Source of the DNA: Methanobacteriota archaeon
GTDB lineage: Archaea; Thermoplasmatota; Poseidoniia; Poseidoniales; Poseidoniaceae
Length of the DNA stretch: 11,737 nt
Direction: 5' to 3'
Assembly (NCBI GenBank): GCA_002731395.1
Contig: PCBQ01000035.1
Coordinates: 7,403 to 19,139 of the forward strand
Made by a program: the position numbers and the translations under genes. Below, in pieces: positions 6,121-11,737 of the stretch (its first letter is position 1; every line of letters starts with the position of its first letter). A model generated the notes under the pieces. The model made no database searches and had not been told where the DNA came from. It saw only the letters and a program-made list of their open reading frames with translations.

Positions 6121-7874
6121 AGTGTTGCAGGCCACACCGAACACCCATGGTCTCTGCCATGAGGACCGACGTCGCTGAAGCCGACGCCAAAGCACTCGAC
6201 GGTTTTGATGCGGACCAGGTCGACATGATGGCGGAAGCCATCATCCTCGTTGACGAACGTGATCGTCACATCGGACGCGCCTCGAAGGTCAGCGCGCACC
6301 GTGGCGTTGGCGCCCTTCACCGTGCGTTTTCCGTGATGCTGTTCAACGATGACGGTCGACTGCTTCTGCAGCGTCGCGCCGACGACAAAATCACCTTCCC
6401 GGGGATTTGGGCCAACACCTGCTGCTCCCACCCACTCGACGTCCCCGAAGAACGGGAAGAGGCGGAGGGACTGGGCGTCCGCCGAGCAGCCGTCAGGAAA
6501 TTGAAGCAGGAGTTGGGTATCCAATCGGTATCGGTTGACGACCTGACCTACGTTGGTCGATTCCGATACCAAGCGCGGCAAGACGAAACGTGGATTGAGC
6601 GCGAGGTGGATCACCTTCTGGTGGGTCGGGTCAAGGACCTCGAGGTGAAACCAAACCCCAACGAAGTGGCTGAAATCCGGTGGGTCACCCAAAGTGAATT
6701 GGAAGACATGCTCATCGAAGAGGAGCCGGAACACCCCGTTGCTCCATGGTTTCGGTGCATCGCAGCACATTTGATGGACGATGCGTGGTGGAACGCGGAG
6801 ACCAAAGAAGAGCATCAAGCGCTGTTTGACGATCACATCCACGACCTCGGGGACGTCAGCCACATGCTACCCAACGCGGTTGGGGCGGACCTCCGTACAT
6901 CCGTGCTCGAAGTGCTGCCGCTGATTGAATCCCGCATTGCTGACCGTCTGACCGCCTCCCGCCATCCACGCTTGGGACACGCCATGATGCACCTGATTGA
7001 AGGAGGCGGGAAGCGCATGCGGGCGTCCTTGCCGTGGCTCGTGGCCAAGGCGATCGGCGACACCCACAGCGGCTTGCTCGACGTAGGATCTGCCATCGAA
7101 ATCATCCACAACTTCACGCTCGTGCACGACGACATCATGGACGATGATCCGGTTCGACGTGGACGCCCAGCGGTCCACGTCGCCTATGACGTTCCCACGG
7201 CGATCAATGCTGGTGATGCGATGTTGGCCATCGCTTTCGAGCACCTGTGTGATGCACCTGGTTTCGACATGGCCCTGCTTCCAGACATCGTCGAGCGCAT
7301 TGCGTGGATGGTCCGGCGGGTCTCGGAAGGCCAGCAACTCGACATTGAATTCGAACACGAAAGCAACGTCACAGAGCCAAAGTATCTCGAAATGATCGAA
7401 GGAAAAACGGCGGTCATGTTCCAAGTGTGTTCGGAATTGGGTGCTCTGCTTTCGGGTGCTGACGAAGACACCATCGATTGCATGCGTGACTGGGGTCTCA
7501 ACGTGGGCATGTGTTTCCAGTTGATGGACGACCTCATCGACGTGGTTTCAGACACCGCGACGCTCGGGAAACCTGCGGGTTCTGACGTTGCGCAAGGCAA
7601 GCGCACGCTCATGGTCATCCACGCCCTTGAACAACCCGAAAGTGAAGCAAAATCGGCGTTGCTCAGGGCGCTTGGAAAAGGCGAGGAAGCCACCGCAGAG
7701 AGCATCGATGATGCGCACAGGGGCTTGGAAGCCTCCGGATCCATCGCTTACGGACGGGAGCGGGCCACGGCCTACCACGCTGCGGCTCACGCATGCCTTG
7801 ATCGAATCCCGCCTAGCCCTGGTTTGCGGGCGCTACGGGAGTTCACCGACCTGCAACTGGCTCGGCTTTCGTGA
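6117..7874 (+). CDS. Fused type I IPP isomerase and geranylgeranyl diphosphate synthase
   Basis: This is a single 585-residue reading frame with two enzymes. Residues about 36-225 are a Nudix-fold type I isopentenyl-diphosphate isomerase: HRAFSVMLFN at 68-77, the catalytic Cys region TCCSHP at 101-106, and EREVDHLL at 161-168 with the likely catalytic Glu163. Residues about 250-585 are an all-alpha trans-prenyltransferase: GGGKRMR at 296-302, first Asp-rich motif DDIMD at 338-342 then RRGRP, EGKTA at 428-432, second motif DDLID at 471-475 and GKRTL at 494-498. Phe333 lies five residues before the first motif, as in type I archaeal GGPP synthases, so FPP/GGPP is the likely product. ATG 6117 overlaps the kinase stop by ATGA; ATGs at 6147 and 6159 are alternatives. 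The protein makes DMAPP and then the C20 precursor of archaeal lipids. Its 3' end overlaps the convergent MOSC gene by 32 bp. Confidence 0.93.
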   Translation: MKCCRPHRTPMVSAMRTDVAEADAKALDGFDADQVDMMAEAIILVDERDRHIGRASKVSAHRGVGALHRAFSVMLFNDDGRLLLQRRADDKITFPGIWANTCCSHPLDVPEEREEAEGLGVRRAAVRKLKQELGIQSVSVDDLTYVGRFRYQARQDETWIEREVDHLLVGRVKDLEVKPNPNEVAEIRWVTQSELEDMLIEEEPEHPVAPWFRCIAAHLMDDAWWNAETKEEHQALFDDHIHDLGDVSHMLPNAVGADLRTSVLEVLPLIESRIADRLTASRHPRLGHAMMHLIEGGGKRMRASLPWLVAKAIGDTHSGLLDVGSAIEIIHNFTLVHDDIMDDDPVRRGRPAVHVAYDVPTAINAGDAMLAIAFEHLCDAPGFDMALLPDIVERIAWMVRRVSEGQQLDIEFEHESNVTEPKYLEMIEGKTAVMFQVCSELGALLSGADEDTIDCMRDWGLNVGMCFQLMDDLIDVVSDTATLGKPAGSDVAQGKRTLMVIHALEQPESEAKSALLRALGKGEEATAESIDDAHRGLEASGSIAYGRERATAYHAAAHACLDRIPPSPGLRALREFTDLQLARLS

Positions 7875-8334
7875 GCACCACCGCATCGGCTGGATGGACG
7901 TCACCTTCGACGATGACTTCCGCATACCAGCGTGTTCGTTCCGGGTGTTGTCTTGCGTCGATGCTGCGGAAGGATCCCGACGTGAACGCTGCGGCGATGG
8001 TTCGGCAGGGTGAAGCAGGCTCCGTCAACCGTGCGTGGACGGCACCGAGTTCGAGCACGTCACCTGCGGCAAGGTCGGAGAAGGGCACGCCTTGGACAAG
8101 CACATTTTCACCAACATCACCTGGCTGCACCGGGTGCCCTTCAGCACGCAGCGCTTGAAGCACCTCCAGGCTCCAAATGCACAACGCTCGTGTTGGACCG
8201 CCGTGATGCTTGAGGTCGCGTTGGCGGTCACCAACACAACCTGTGGACGTCACGCGGAGGATGCTTACGGAAGGCTTTGGAACGCCACCCTCGGGAGCCG
8301 CATGAAGCGAGACAATGCTCGCTTCTGCCACCAT
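7843..8334 (-). CDS. MOSC-domain protein
   Basis: This 163-residue protein is a stand-alone MOSC domain, the sulfur-carrier fold found at the C-terminus of molybdenum-cofactor sulfurases and in YiiM-like proteins. Visible marks are GCVGDRQRDLKHHGGP at about 32-47, a GENVLVQG segment at 75-82, LAAGDVLELG at 88-97, and the conserved Cys110 in ASPCRTI, expected to carry sulfur. The protein is predicted to be cytosolic; its substrate (molybdenum cofactor or a small N-hydroxylated or reactive compound) cannot be told from the sequence. It directly follows EF-2 on the same strand. ATG 8334 is preferred because GAGTGAT sits 4 nt upstream; GTG 8343, which overlaps the EF-2 stop as GTGA, would add 3 residues. 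Its 3' end overlaps the isoprenoid fusion gene on the other strand by 32 bp. Confidence 0.87.
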   Translation of the reverse strand: MVAEASIVSLHAAPEGGVPKPSVSILRVTSTGCVGDRQRDLKHHGGPTRALCIWSLEVLQALRAEGHPVQPGDVGENVLVQGVPFSDLAAGDVLELGAVHARLTEPASPCRTIAAAFTSGSFRSIDARQHPERTRWYAEVIVEGDVHPADAVVLTKAEPVAGR

Positions 8335-8338
8335 GGGA

Positions 8339-8345
8339 ATCACTC
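8339..8345 (-). promoter_or_regulatory. Ribosome binding site for the MOSC gene
   Basis: GAGTGAT lies 4 nt before ATG 8334 and covers the EF-2 stop codon. The layout GAGTGATTCCCATG closely copies the uS7 start region (GAGGTGATTCCATG), which favours ATG 8334 over GTG 8343 and suggests coupled translation with EF-2. Confidence 0.5.
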
Positions 8346-10547
8346 GGCGTAGTAGGCTTCACCGTAAGGCTCAGGCTTGAGGCCCTTCCGCGTGCGAATG
8401 TCACCGACGACTTTGTCAAAGAGGTGTTCGGGGAGCTTTTCGAAGCCGAGGTTCTCGGTGTTCCACACGGCACGGCCTTGGGAAGCGGCACGGATGTCGT
8501 TGGAAAAACCGAAGGTTTCCGCGATGGGCAGGACACCGACAACGGTTGTCACTTCGCCTTCACTGGGCATGTCTTCGATGATGCCACGGCGGTTGGTGAC
8601 CTCACGGGTCACCTGACCGAGCCAGTCGTTGGGGACGGACACGAAGGCCTTCTGCATGGGCTCCATGATGACGGTTCGGCCGCGGAGCATGGCGCCCTTG
8701 ATGCCGTTTCGGACGGCGGGGATGGTTTGAGCAGGGCCGCGGTGGATGGCGTCCTCGTGAAGCTTGGCGTCAACGACGCGGACCATCATGCCGGTCACGG
8801 GTTCTTCCGCAACAGGACCCTTCTTGCACACTTCGTTGAACGCTTCAATGATGAGCTCACGGGTCTCGTGGAGGCCTTGGATACCCTTGGTGTCGTTGAC
8901 CAGAACGTTGGTCCCGTTGATGGCGTAGATCTTGCGCATCAAGTCCTTGTTCATACCAAACTCAGCGAACTTGTCACCCGTGGCCTTGGAATCCTTGTCA
9001 CGCACGGTGCCGTCACCGAAGTGACCGTCACGGAGCGCTTCAACCACTTCGTTGGAAAGGGGTTCGACCTCGATGAAGAAGCGGTTGTGGCGGTTCGGCG
9101 ACTTGCCTTCGAAAGCTTGGCCCTTGTTGTTGGACTCCAGGCCTTCGCGATAAACCACGATCGGCGGACTGACCTGGACCTTGATGTTCTGTTCTTCCTC
9201 GATGCGGTAAACGGTGATTTCGAGGTGAAGCTCACCCATACCGGCGAGCAGAGCTTCACCGGTCTCTTGGTTGGTGGTCACCTGAAGCGAAGCGTCGGCT
9301 TTTGCCAGGGAACGCAGTGCGTCGATAAACTTGGGAAGGTCCTTCATCGACTTCGGCTCGACGGCCACGGTAACCACTGGGTCGGAATAGTGGCGGATTG
9401 CCTCAAAAGGCGTGAAGTCCTTGTCACGGGACAGGGTCACACCAGCAGCAGCGGACTTGATTCCTGTGATGGCAGCGATGTTGCCTGCCACGACCTTCGG
9501 GACGGTGATGCGGTCTGCGCCGACCATCATGGCCACCTGCTGGACACGCTCGGGCTTGGCGGCACCGATCGCGTAAACGGATTCACCTTGGTTGATGGCA
9601 CCGGAGTAGATGCGGCCCACCGCGACCTCGCCAGCGTGGGGGTCCATCCAGATCTTGGTGATCATCATGGCGAGTTCAGCCTCGGGGTCACACGAGACCA
9701 TGGCCTTACCAATGGCGGAGTCTGCGTCGCCGTTCCAGATGTTGGGGATGCGGTAAGGTTGAGCCTGAACGGGGCTGGGCAATTCAGCAACCGCCATGTC
9801 GAGCAAGACCTCGTGCACGGGGGCTTTTTGCGCGAGGGTTTTCTGGTCCTCGTTGTTGCAGTACTCGAAAATCTCCTTGAACGAGATGCCGGATTTCTGC
9901 ATGTAAGGCACGGTGATGCCCCAGTTGTGGTACGCAGAGCCAAACGCCACTGTTCCTGCCGCGACGTCAACTTGCCAAGACTTCCTGAACTCCTCGGGTG
10001 CGAACTGGCGGATGAGCTTGTTGACCTTCTTGATGGTCTCTTGGAAACGCGCCATCATGTCTTCGGGTGTGACCTGAAGTTCGTTGATGAGACGGTCGAC
10101 CTTGTTGATGAACAACACCGGCTTGACCTTCTCCTTGAGGGCTTGGCGCACCACGGTCTCAGTCTGAGGCATCGGGCCTTCGACCGCACAAGCGAGGATG
10201 AAACAACCGTCGACCGCACGCATGGCACGGGTCACGTCGCCACCGAAGTCGACGTGGCCGGGTGTGTCGATGAGGTTGATCAGGAAATCGTTGCTTTCGT
10301 ACGTGTGCACCATCGAAGCGCTGGCCGCGTTGATGGTGATGCCACGGGCCGACTCCTGTTCGTCGAAGTCAAGCACGCGAGCCGCACCGGCAAGGTCGGA
10401 AGACATCATGCCGGCACCGGCGATGAGGTTGTCCGACAGCGTGGTCTTTCCGTGGTCGATGTGAGCAGCGATGCAGAGGTTACGAATCTGTGGGAGATCG
10501 TGCATGACCTCTGTGGCCTTCTTGATGTTGTCTTCCTTACGCCCCAT
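8340..10547 (-). CDS. Translation elongation factor 2 (aEF-2)
   Basis: This 735-residue GTPase drives ribosomal translocation. The GTP-binding motifs are complete: AHIDHGKT at 28-35, RGITI at 68-72, DTPGH at 94-98 and NKVD at 148-151. Domain IV keeps the diphthamide loop DAIHRGPAQ with His602, the residue modified to diphthamide in archaea and eukaryotes, so a diphthamide pathway is expected elsewhere in the genome. The C-terminus (about 690 onward, ENLGFEKLPEHL then RTRKGLKPEP) matches archaeal EF-2. Length is normal for archaea (about 730). The start ATG 10547 is supported by AAGGTGGT just upstream; an in-frame GTG at 10556 would add 3 residues. It follows uS12 and uS7 in the usual str order but after a 191-bp gap, and a MOSC gene replaces the EF-1 alpha gene often found next. 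Confidence 0.97.
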   Translation of the reverse strand: MGRKEDNIKKATEVMHDLPQIRNLCIAAHIDHGKTTLSDNLIAGAGMMSSDLAGAARVLDFDEQESARGITINAASASMVHTYESNDFLINLIDTPGHVDFGGDVTRAMRAVDGCFILACAVEGPMPQTETVVRQALKEKVKPVLFINKVDRLINELQVTPEDMMARFQETIKKVNKLIRQFAPEEFRKSWQVDVAAGTVAFGSAYHNWGITVPYMQKSGISFKEIFEYCNNEDQKTLAQKAPVHEVLLDMAVAELPSPVQAQPYRIPNIWNGDADSAIGKAMVSCDPEAELAMMITKIWMDPHAGEVAVGRIYSGAINQGESVYAIGAAKPERVQQVAMMVGADRITVPKVVAGNIAAITGIKSAAAGVTLSRDKDFTPFEAIRHYSDPVVTVAVEPKSMKDLPKFIDALRSLAKADASLQVTTNQETGEALLAGMGELHLEITVYRIEEEQNIKVQVSPPIVVYREGLESNNKGQAFEGKSPNRHNRFFIEVEPLSNEVVEALRDGHFGDGTVRDKDSKATGDKFAEFGMNKDLMRKIYAINGTNVLVNDTKGIQGLHETRELIIEAFNEVCKKGPVAEEPVTGMMVRVVDAKLHEDAIHRGPAQTIPAVRNGIKGAMLRGRTVIMEPMQKAFVSVPNDWLGQVTREVTNRRGIIEDMPSEGEVTTVVGVLPIAETFGFSNDIRAASQGRAVWNTENLGFEKLPEHLFDKVVGDIRTRKGLKPEPYGEAYYAE

Positions 10548-10738
10548 AGCGACCACCTTGCGGTGATTCTGCCCACCTGAACCGGGTTCTTAAGTGCCGC
10601 GCTGCGGACCTGCCGCAAAGGCATCGCTGGGAGCAAAATGTGGCGTTCTTGATTTGACTCAATGTTGGATGAATCACAACGTCGAATGCTTGGATCGACA
10701 TCACGCCCGCACAGGTGCGCTTTAGGGGGTGCAAAGGC
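10548..10738 (-). promoter_or_regulatory. Gap between uS7 and EF-2 with possible promoter
   Basis: This 191-bp stretch is the longest non-coding gap in the window and holds no convincing gene. On the minus strand, CACTTAAGAA (10596-10587) could be a TATA box about 40 nt before the EF-2 ATG, which would leave a short leader. No clear BRE element precedes it. A short inverted repeat, CGCAC-AG-GTGCG at 10708-10719, lies 19 bp past the uS7 stop, but its 2-base loop makes it a weak terminator candidate, and no T-run follows. The gap suggests EF-2 can be transcribed separately from the ribosomal protein genes. Confidence 0.3.
10552..10559 (-). promoter_or_regulatory. Ribosome binding site for EF-2
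   Basis: AAGGTGGT lies 4 nt before ATG 10547 and shares AGGTG with the perfect GAGGTGAT site of uS7. The in-frame GTG at 10556 falls inside this motif, so the ATG is the better start. Confidence 0.5.
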
Positions 10739-11347
10739 TCATCGAGCCGAGGCGGCAATGCGCTCGACTTCTTCCTTCTTGGCGACGGCAAACGCCGTGA
10801 CGTCACCCGTGCTTGCCTTCGTCAACTCGTTGACGATGCACTGCGTGAGGGTGCGCTTGGACTTGCGTGTGCCCGATGCGGCGCCCGCAGCGAGGTTGCG
10901 CAGGGCGATGTCGAGGCGACGCGAGGGCGATGCGTCGACGGCCTTCGGTTGGGACACAGCCCCGAACTTGATTCGGGTAATTTCCTCCATCGGTGCCGCA
11001 TAACAGATGGCGTCAACGAAGAGTTGGAGCGGGTTGTCGCCCGAGCGCTCGGCCATGGTGTCCAGGGCCTCCTCAAAGGCCTTCATTGCGCCTTGCTTCT
11101 TTCCCGTGTACTTCCCGGTTCGCATGAGCTTGTTGACGTAGCGCTCAACCACGCTGAGCTTGGACTTGCCAAACCACGCGTTGGCGTGACGACCACCGGT
11201 GTGGGGGACGCCCACGGTGGTGAGGTTGACGTACGGAGCGAGACCGGGATCTCGGCACGTCACTTCGCTTGCGTCCCACTTGCCGAACACCTTGGTGCCG
11301 ATACCGGCAATGGGGCGGACTTCCTCCTCAACGACTTCTTCGCTCAT
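10739..11347 (-). CDS. rps7: Small-subunit ribosomal protein uS7
   Basis: This 202-residue protein is archaeal uS7, a primary 16S rRNA binder that organises the head of the 30S subunit. It has an acidic archaeal-type N-terminus (MSEEVVEEEVRP), the GGRHANAWFGKSKLSVVERY segment at about 51-70, the PMEEITRIKFG block near 118-128, a VDASPSRRLDIALRNLA helix, and the usual C-terminal ERIAASAR. Length fits archaeal and eukaryotic S7/S5 rather than the shorter bacterial form. The start at ATG 11347 is fixed by a perfect GAGGTGAT ribosome binding site. It follows uS12 with only 9 bp between them, so the two are certainly co-transcribed and probably coupled in translation. EF-2 lies downstream after a 191-bp gap. 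No oddity is seen. Confidence 0.96.
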   Translation of the reverse strand: MSEEVVEEEVRPIAGIGTKVFGKWDASEVTCRDPGLAPYVNLTTVGVPHTGGRHANAWFGKSKLSVVERYVNKLMRTGKYTGKKQGAMKAFEEALDTMAERSGDNPLQLFVDAICYAAPMEEITRIKFGAVSQPKAVDASPSRRLDIALRNLAAGAASGTRKSKRTLTQCIVNELTKASTGDVTAFAVAKKEEVERIAASAR

Positions 11348-11350
11348 GGA

Positions 11351-11358
11351 ATCACCTC
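11351..11358 (-). promoter_or_regulatory. Ribosome binding site for uS7
   Basis: GAGGTGAT, a perfect match to the archaeal 16S anti-Shine-Dalgarno complement, lies 3 nt before ATG 11347. It overlaps the uS12 stop codon, which implies coupled translation of uS12 and uS7. Confidence 0.75.
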
Positions 11359-11737
11359 AGCGAACTGGCTTCTCCTTTCGTCCTCGAACCATCTCGTCTA
11401 GCGAGACACCGTTGACTTGGATGACCTTGTAGCGGACACCGGGAATGTCACCGTACGAGCGACCCATGCGGCCACCGATACCTTCGACCATGACTTCATC
11501 GTGCTCATCGATGAAGTTGATGGCACCGTCGCCGGGGGCGAAAGCAGTGAGCTTGTTACCGTTCTTGATGAGGGAAATTTTCACGGCCTTGCGGATGCCG
11601 CTGTTGGGCTGCTTGGCTTCGATGCCGACCTTCTCAACAACGATGCCTTTTGCTTGAGTCGACCCACCGAGCGGGTCGTGGCGCTCGCGCGTCTTGAGCA
11701 TCCGCTTCTTGTAGCGGCGGTCAGACCACCTAAACTT
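11357..11737 (-). CDS. rps12: Small-subunit ribosomal protein uS12, 5' end outside the window
   Basis: The visible 126 residues are the C-terminal part of archaeal uS12, a decoding-centre protein of the 30S subunit. The frame stays open to the window edge: KFRWSDRRYKKR precedes the first internal Met at 11701, as in archaeal uS12 proteins, so that Met is not the start. Archaeal uS12 is usually about 142-147 residues, so roughly 16-20 residues are missing. Signature blocks are QAKGIVVEKVG, the decoding-site loop KQPNSGIRK, TAFAPGDGAINFIDEHDEV, and the GDIPGVRYKV to GRKEKPVR C-terminus. It is the first gene of the visible str-type cluster, with uS7 9 bp downstream. Genes further upstream, often RNA polymerase subunits, L30e or NusA in archaea, cannot be seen. 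Confidence 0.96.
   Translation of the reverse strand, partial: KFRWSDRRYKKRMLKTRERHDPLGGSTQAKGIVVEKVGIEAKQPNSGIRKAVKISLIKNGNKLTAFAPGDGAINFIDEHDEVMVEGIGGRMGRSYGDIPGVRYKVIQVNGVSLDEMVRGRKEKPVR

Noticed and set aside
5985..6863. 292-codon minus-strand frame opposite the kinase end and isomerase domain
   Set aside because: The plus-strand genes here have complete catalytic motifs. This frame has no family features.
8277..10580. Very long open frame (767 codons) on the plus strand opposite EF-2
   Set aside because: It is the mirror of a certain EF-2 gene. The translation is rich in His, Asp, Gly and Val with no known motif, as expected of an antisense frame in GC-rich DNA.
1..11737. CRISPR arrays, tRNA genes, insertion sequences, phage or toxin-antitoxin genes
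   Set aside because: No spaced repeats, cloverleaf-like sequence, transposase motif or paired small toxin/antitoxin frame was seen by eye on either strand.

Overview
The window looks like a piece of an archaeal chromosome of moderately high GC content. The marine Group II / Poseidoniales (Thermoplasmatota-related) lineage is my best guess, inferred from gene content and not tested. Archaeal markers are uS12 and uS7 of archaeal type next to a 735-residue EF-2 that keeps the diphthamide histidine, an isopentenyl phosphate kinase, a thiolase with a DUF35 (OB-fold) partner, and strong GAGGTGAT-type ribosome binding sites. Genes are tightly packed. The longest gap is about 190 bp, and I see no tRNA, rRNA, CRISPR array, insertion sequence or phage gene.

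Layout. From 4118 down to 2, on the minus strand, four genes form one close-packed run: thiolase, DUF35-like OB-fold protein (GTGA overlap with the thiolase stop), a 350-residue protein with zinc ribbons at both ends, and an actin-like ATPase whose sequence recalls MamK/MreB. Diverging at 4202 is a Tpt1/KptA RNA 2'-phosphotransferase with an added cysteine-rich N-terminus. It runs end to end into a small convergent zinc-ribbon protein (5230 to 4904). Diverging again, 5305-7874 on the plus strand holds isopentenyl phosphate kinase and, overlapping by ATGA, a fused type I IPP isomerase / geranylgeranyl diphosphate synthase. From 11737 down to 7843, on the minus strand, lies a str-type operon: uS12 (cut by the window edge), uS7, EF-2 and a MOSC-domain protein.

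Functionally, the plus-strand pair covers three successive steps of archaeal lipid-chain synthesis: isopentenyl phosphate to IPP, IPP to DMAPP, and chain elongation to a C15-C20 allylic diphosphate. The thiolase/DUF35 pair may feed acetoacetyl-CoA to the top of the same mevalonate route, but no HMG-CoA synthase lies in the window. The rest is translation and RNA repair.

The items most worth a second look are the MamK-like actin and its zinc-ribbon neighbour, the IDI-GGPPS fusion, the KptA with an altered HGT motif, and the zinc-ribbon-less DUF35 protein. I found no complete defence or mobile system.
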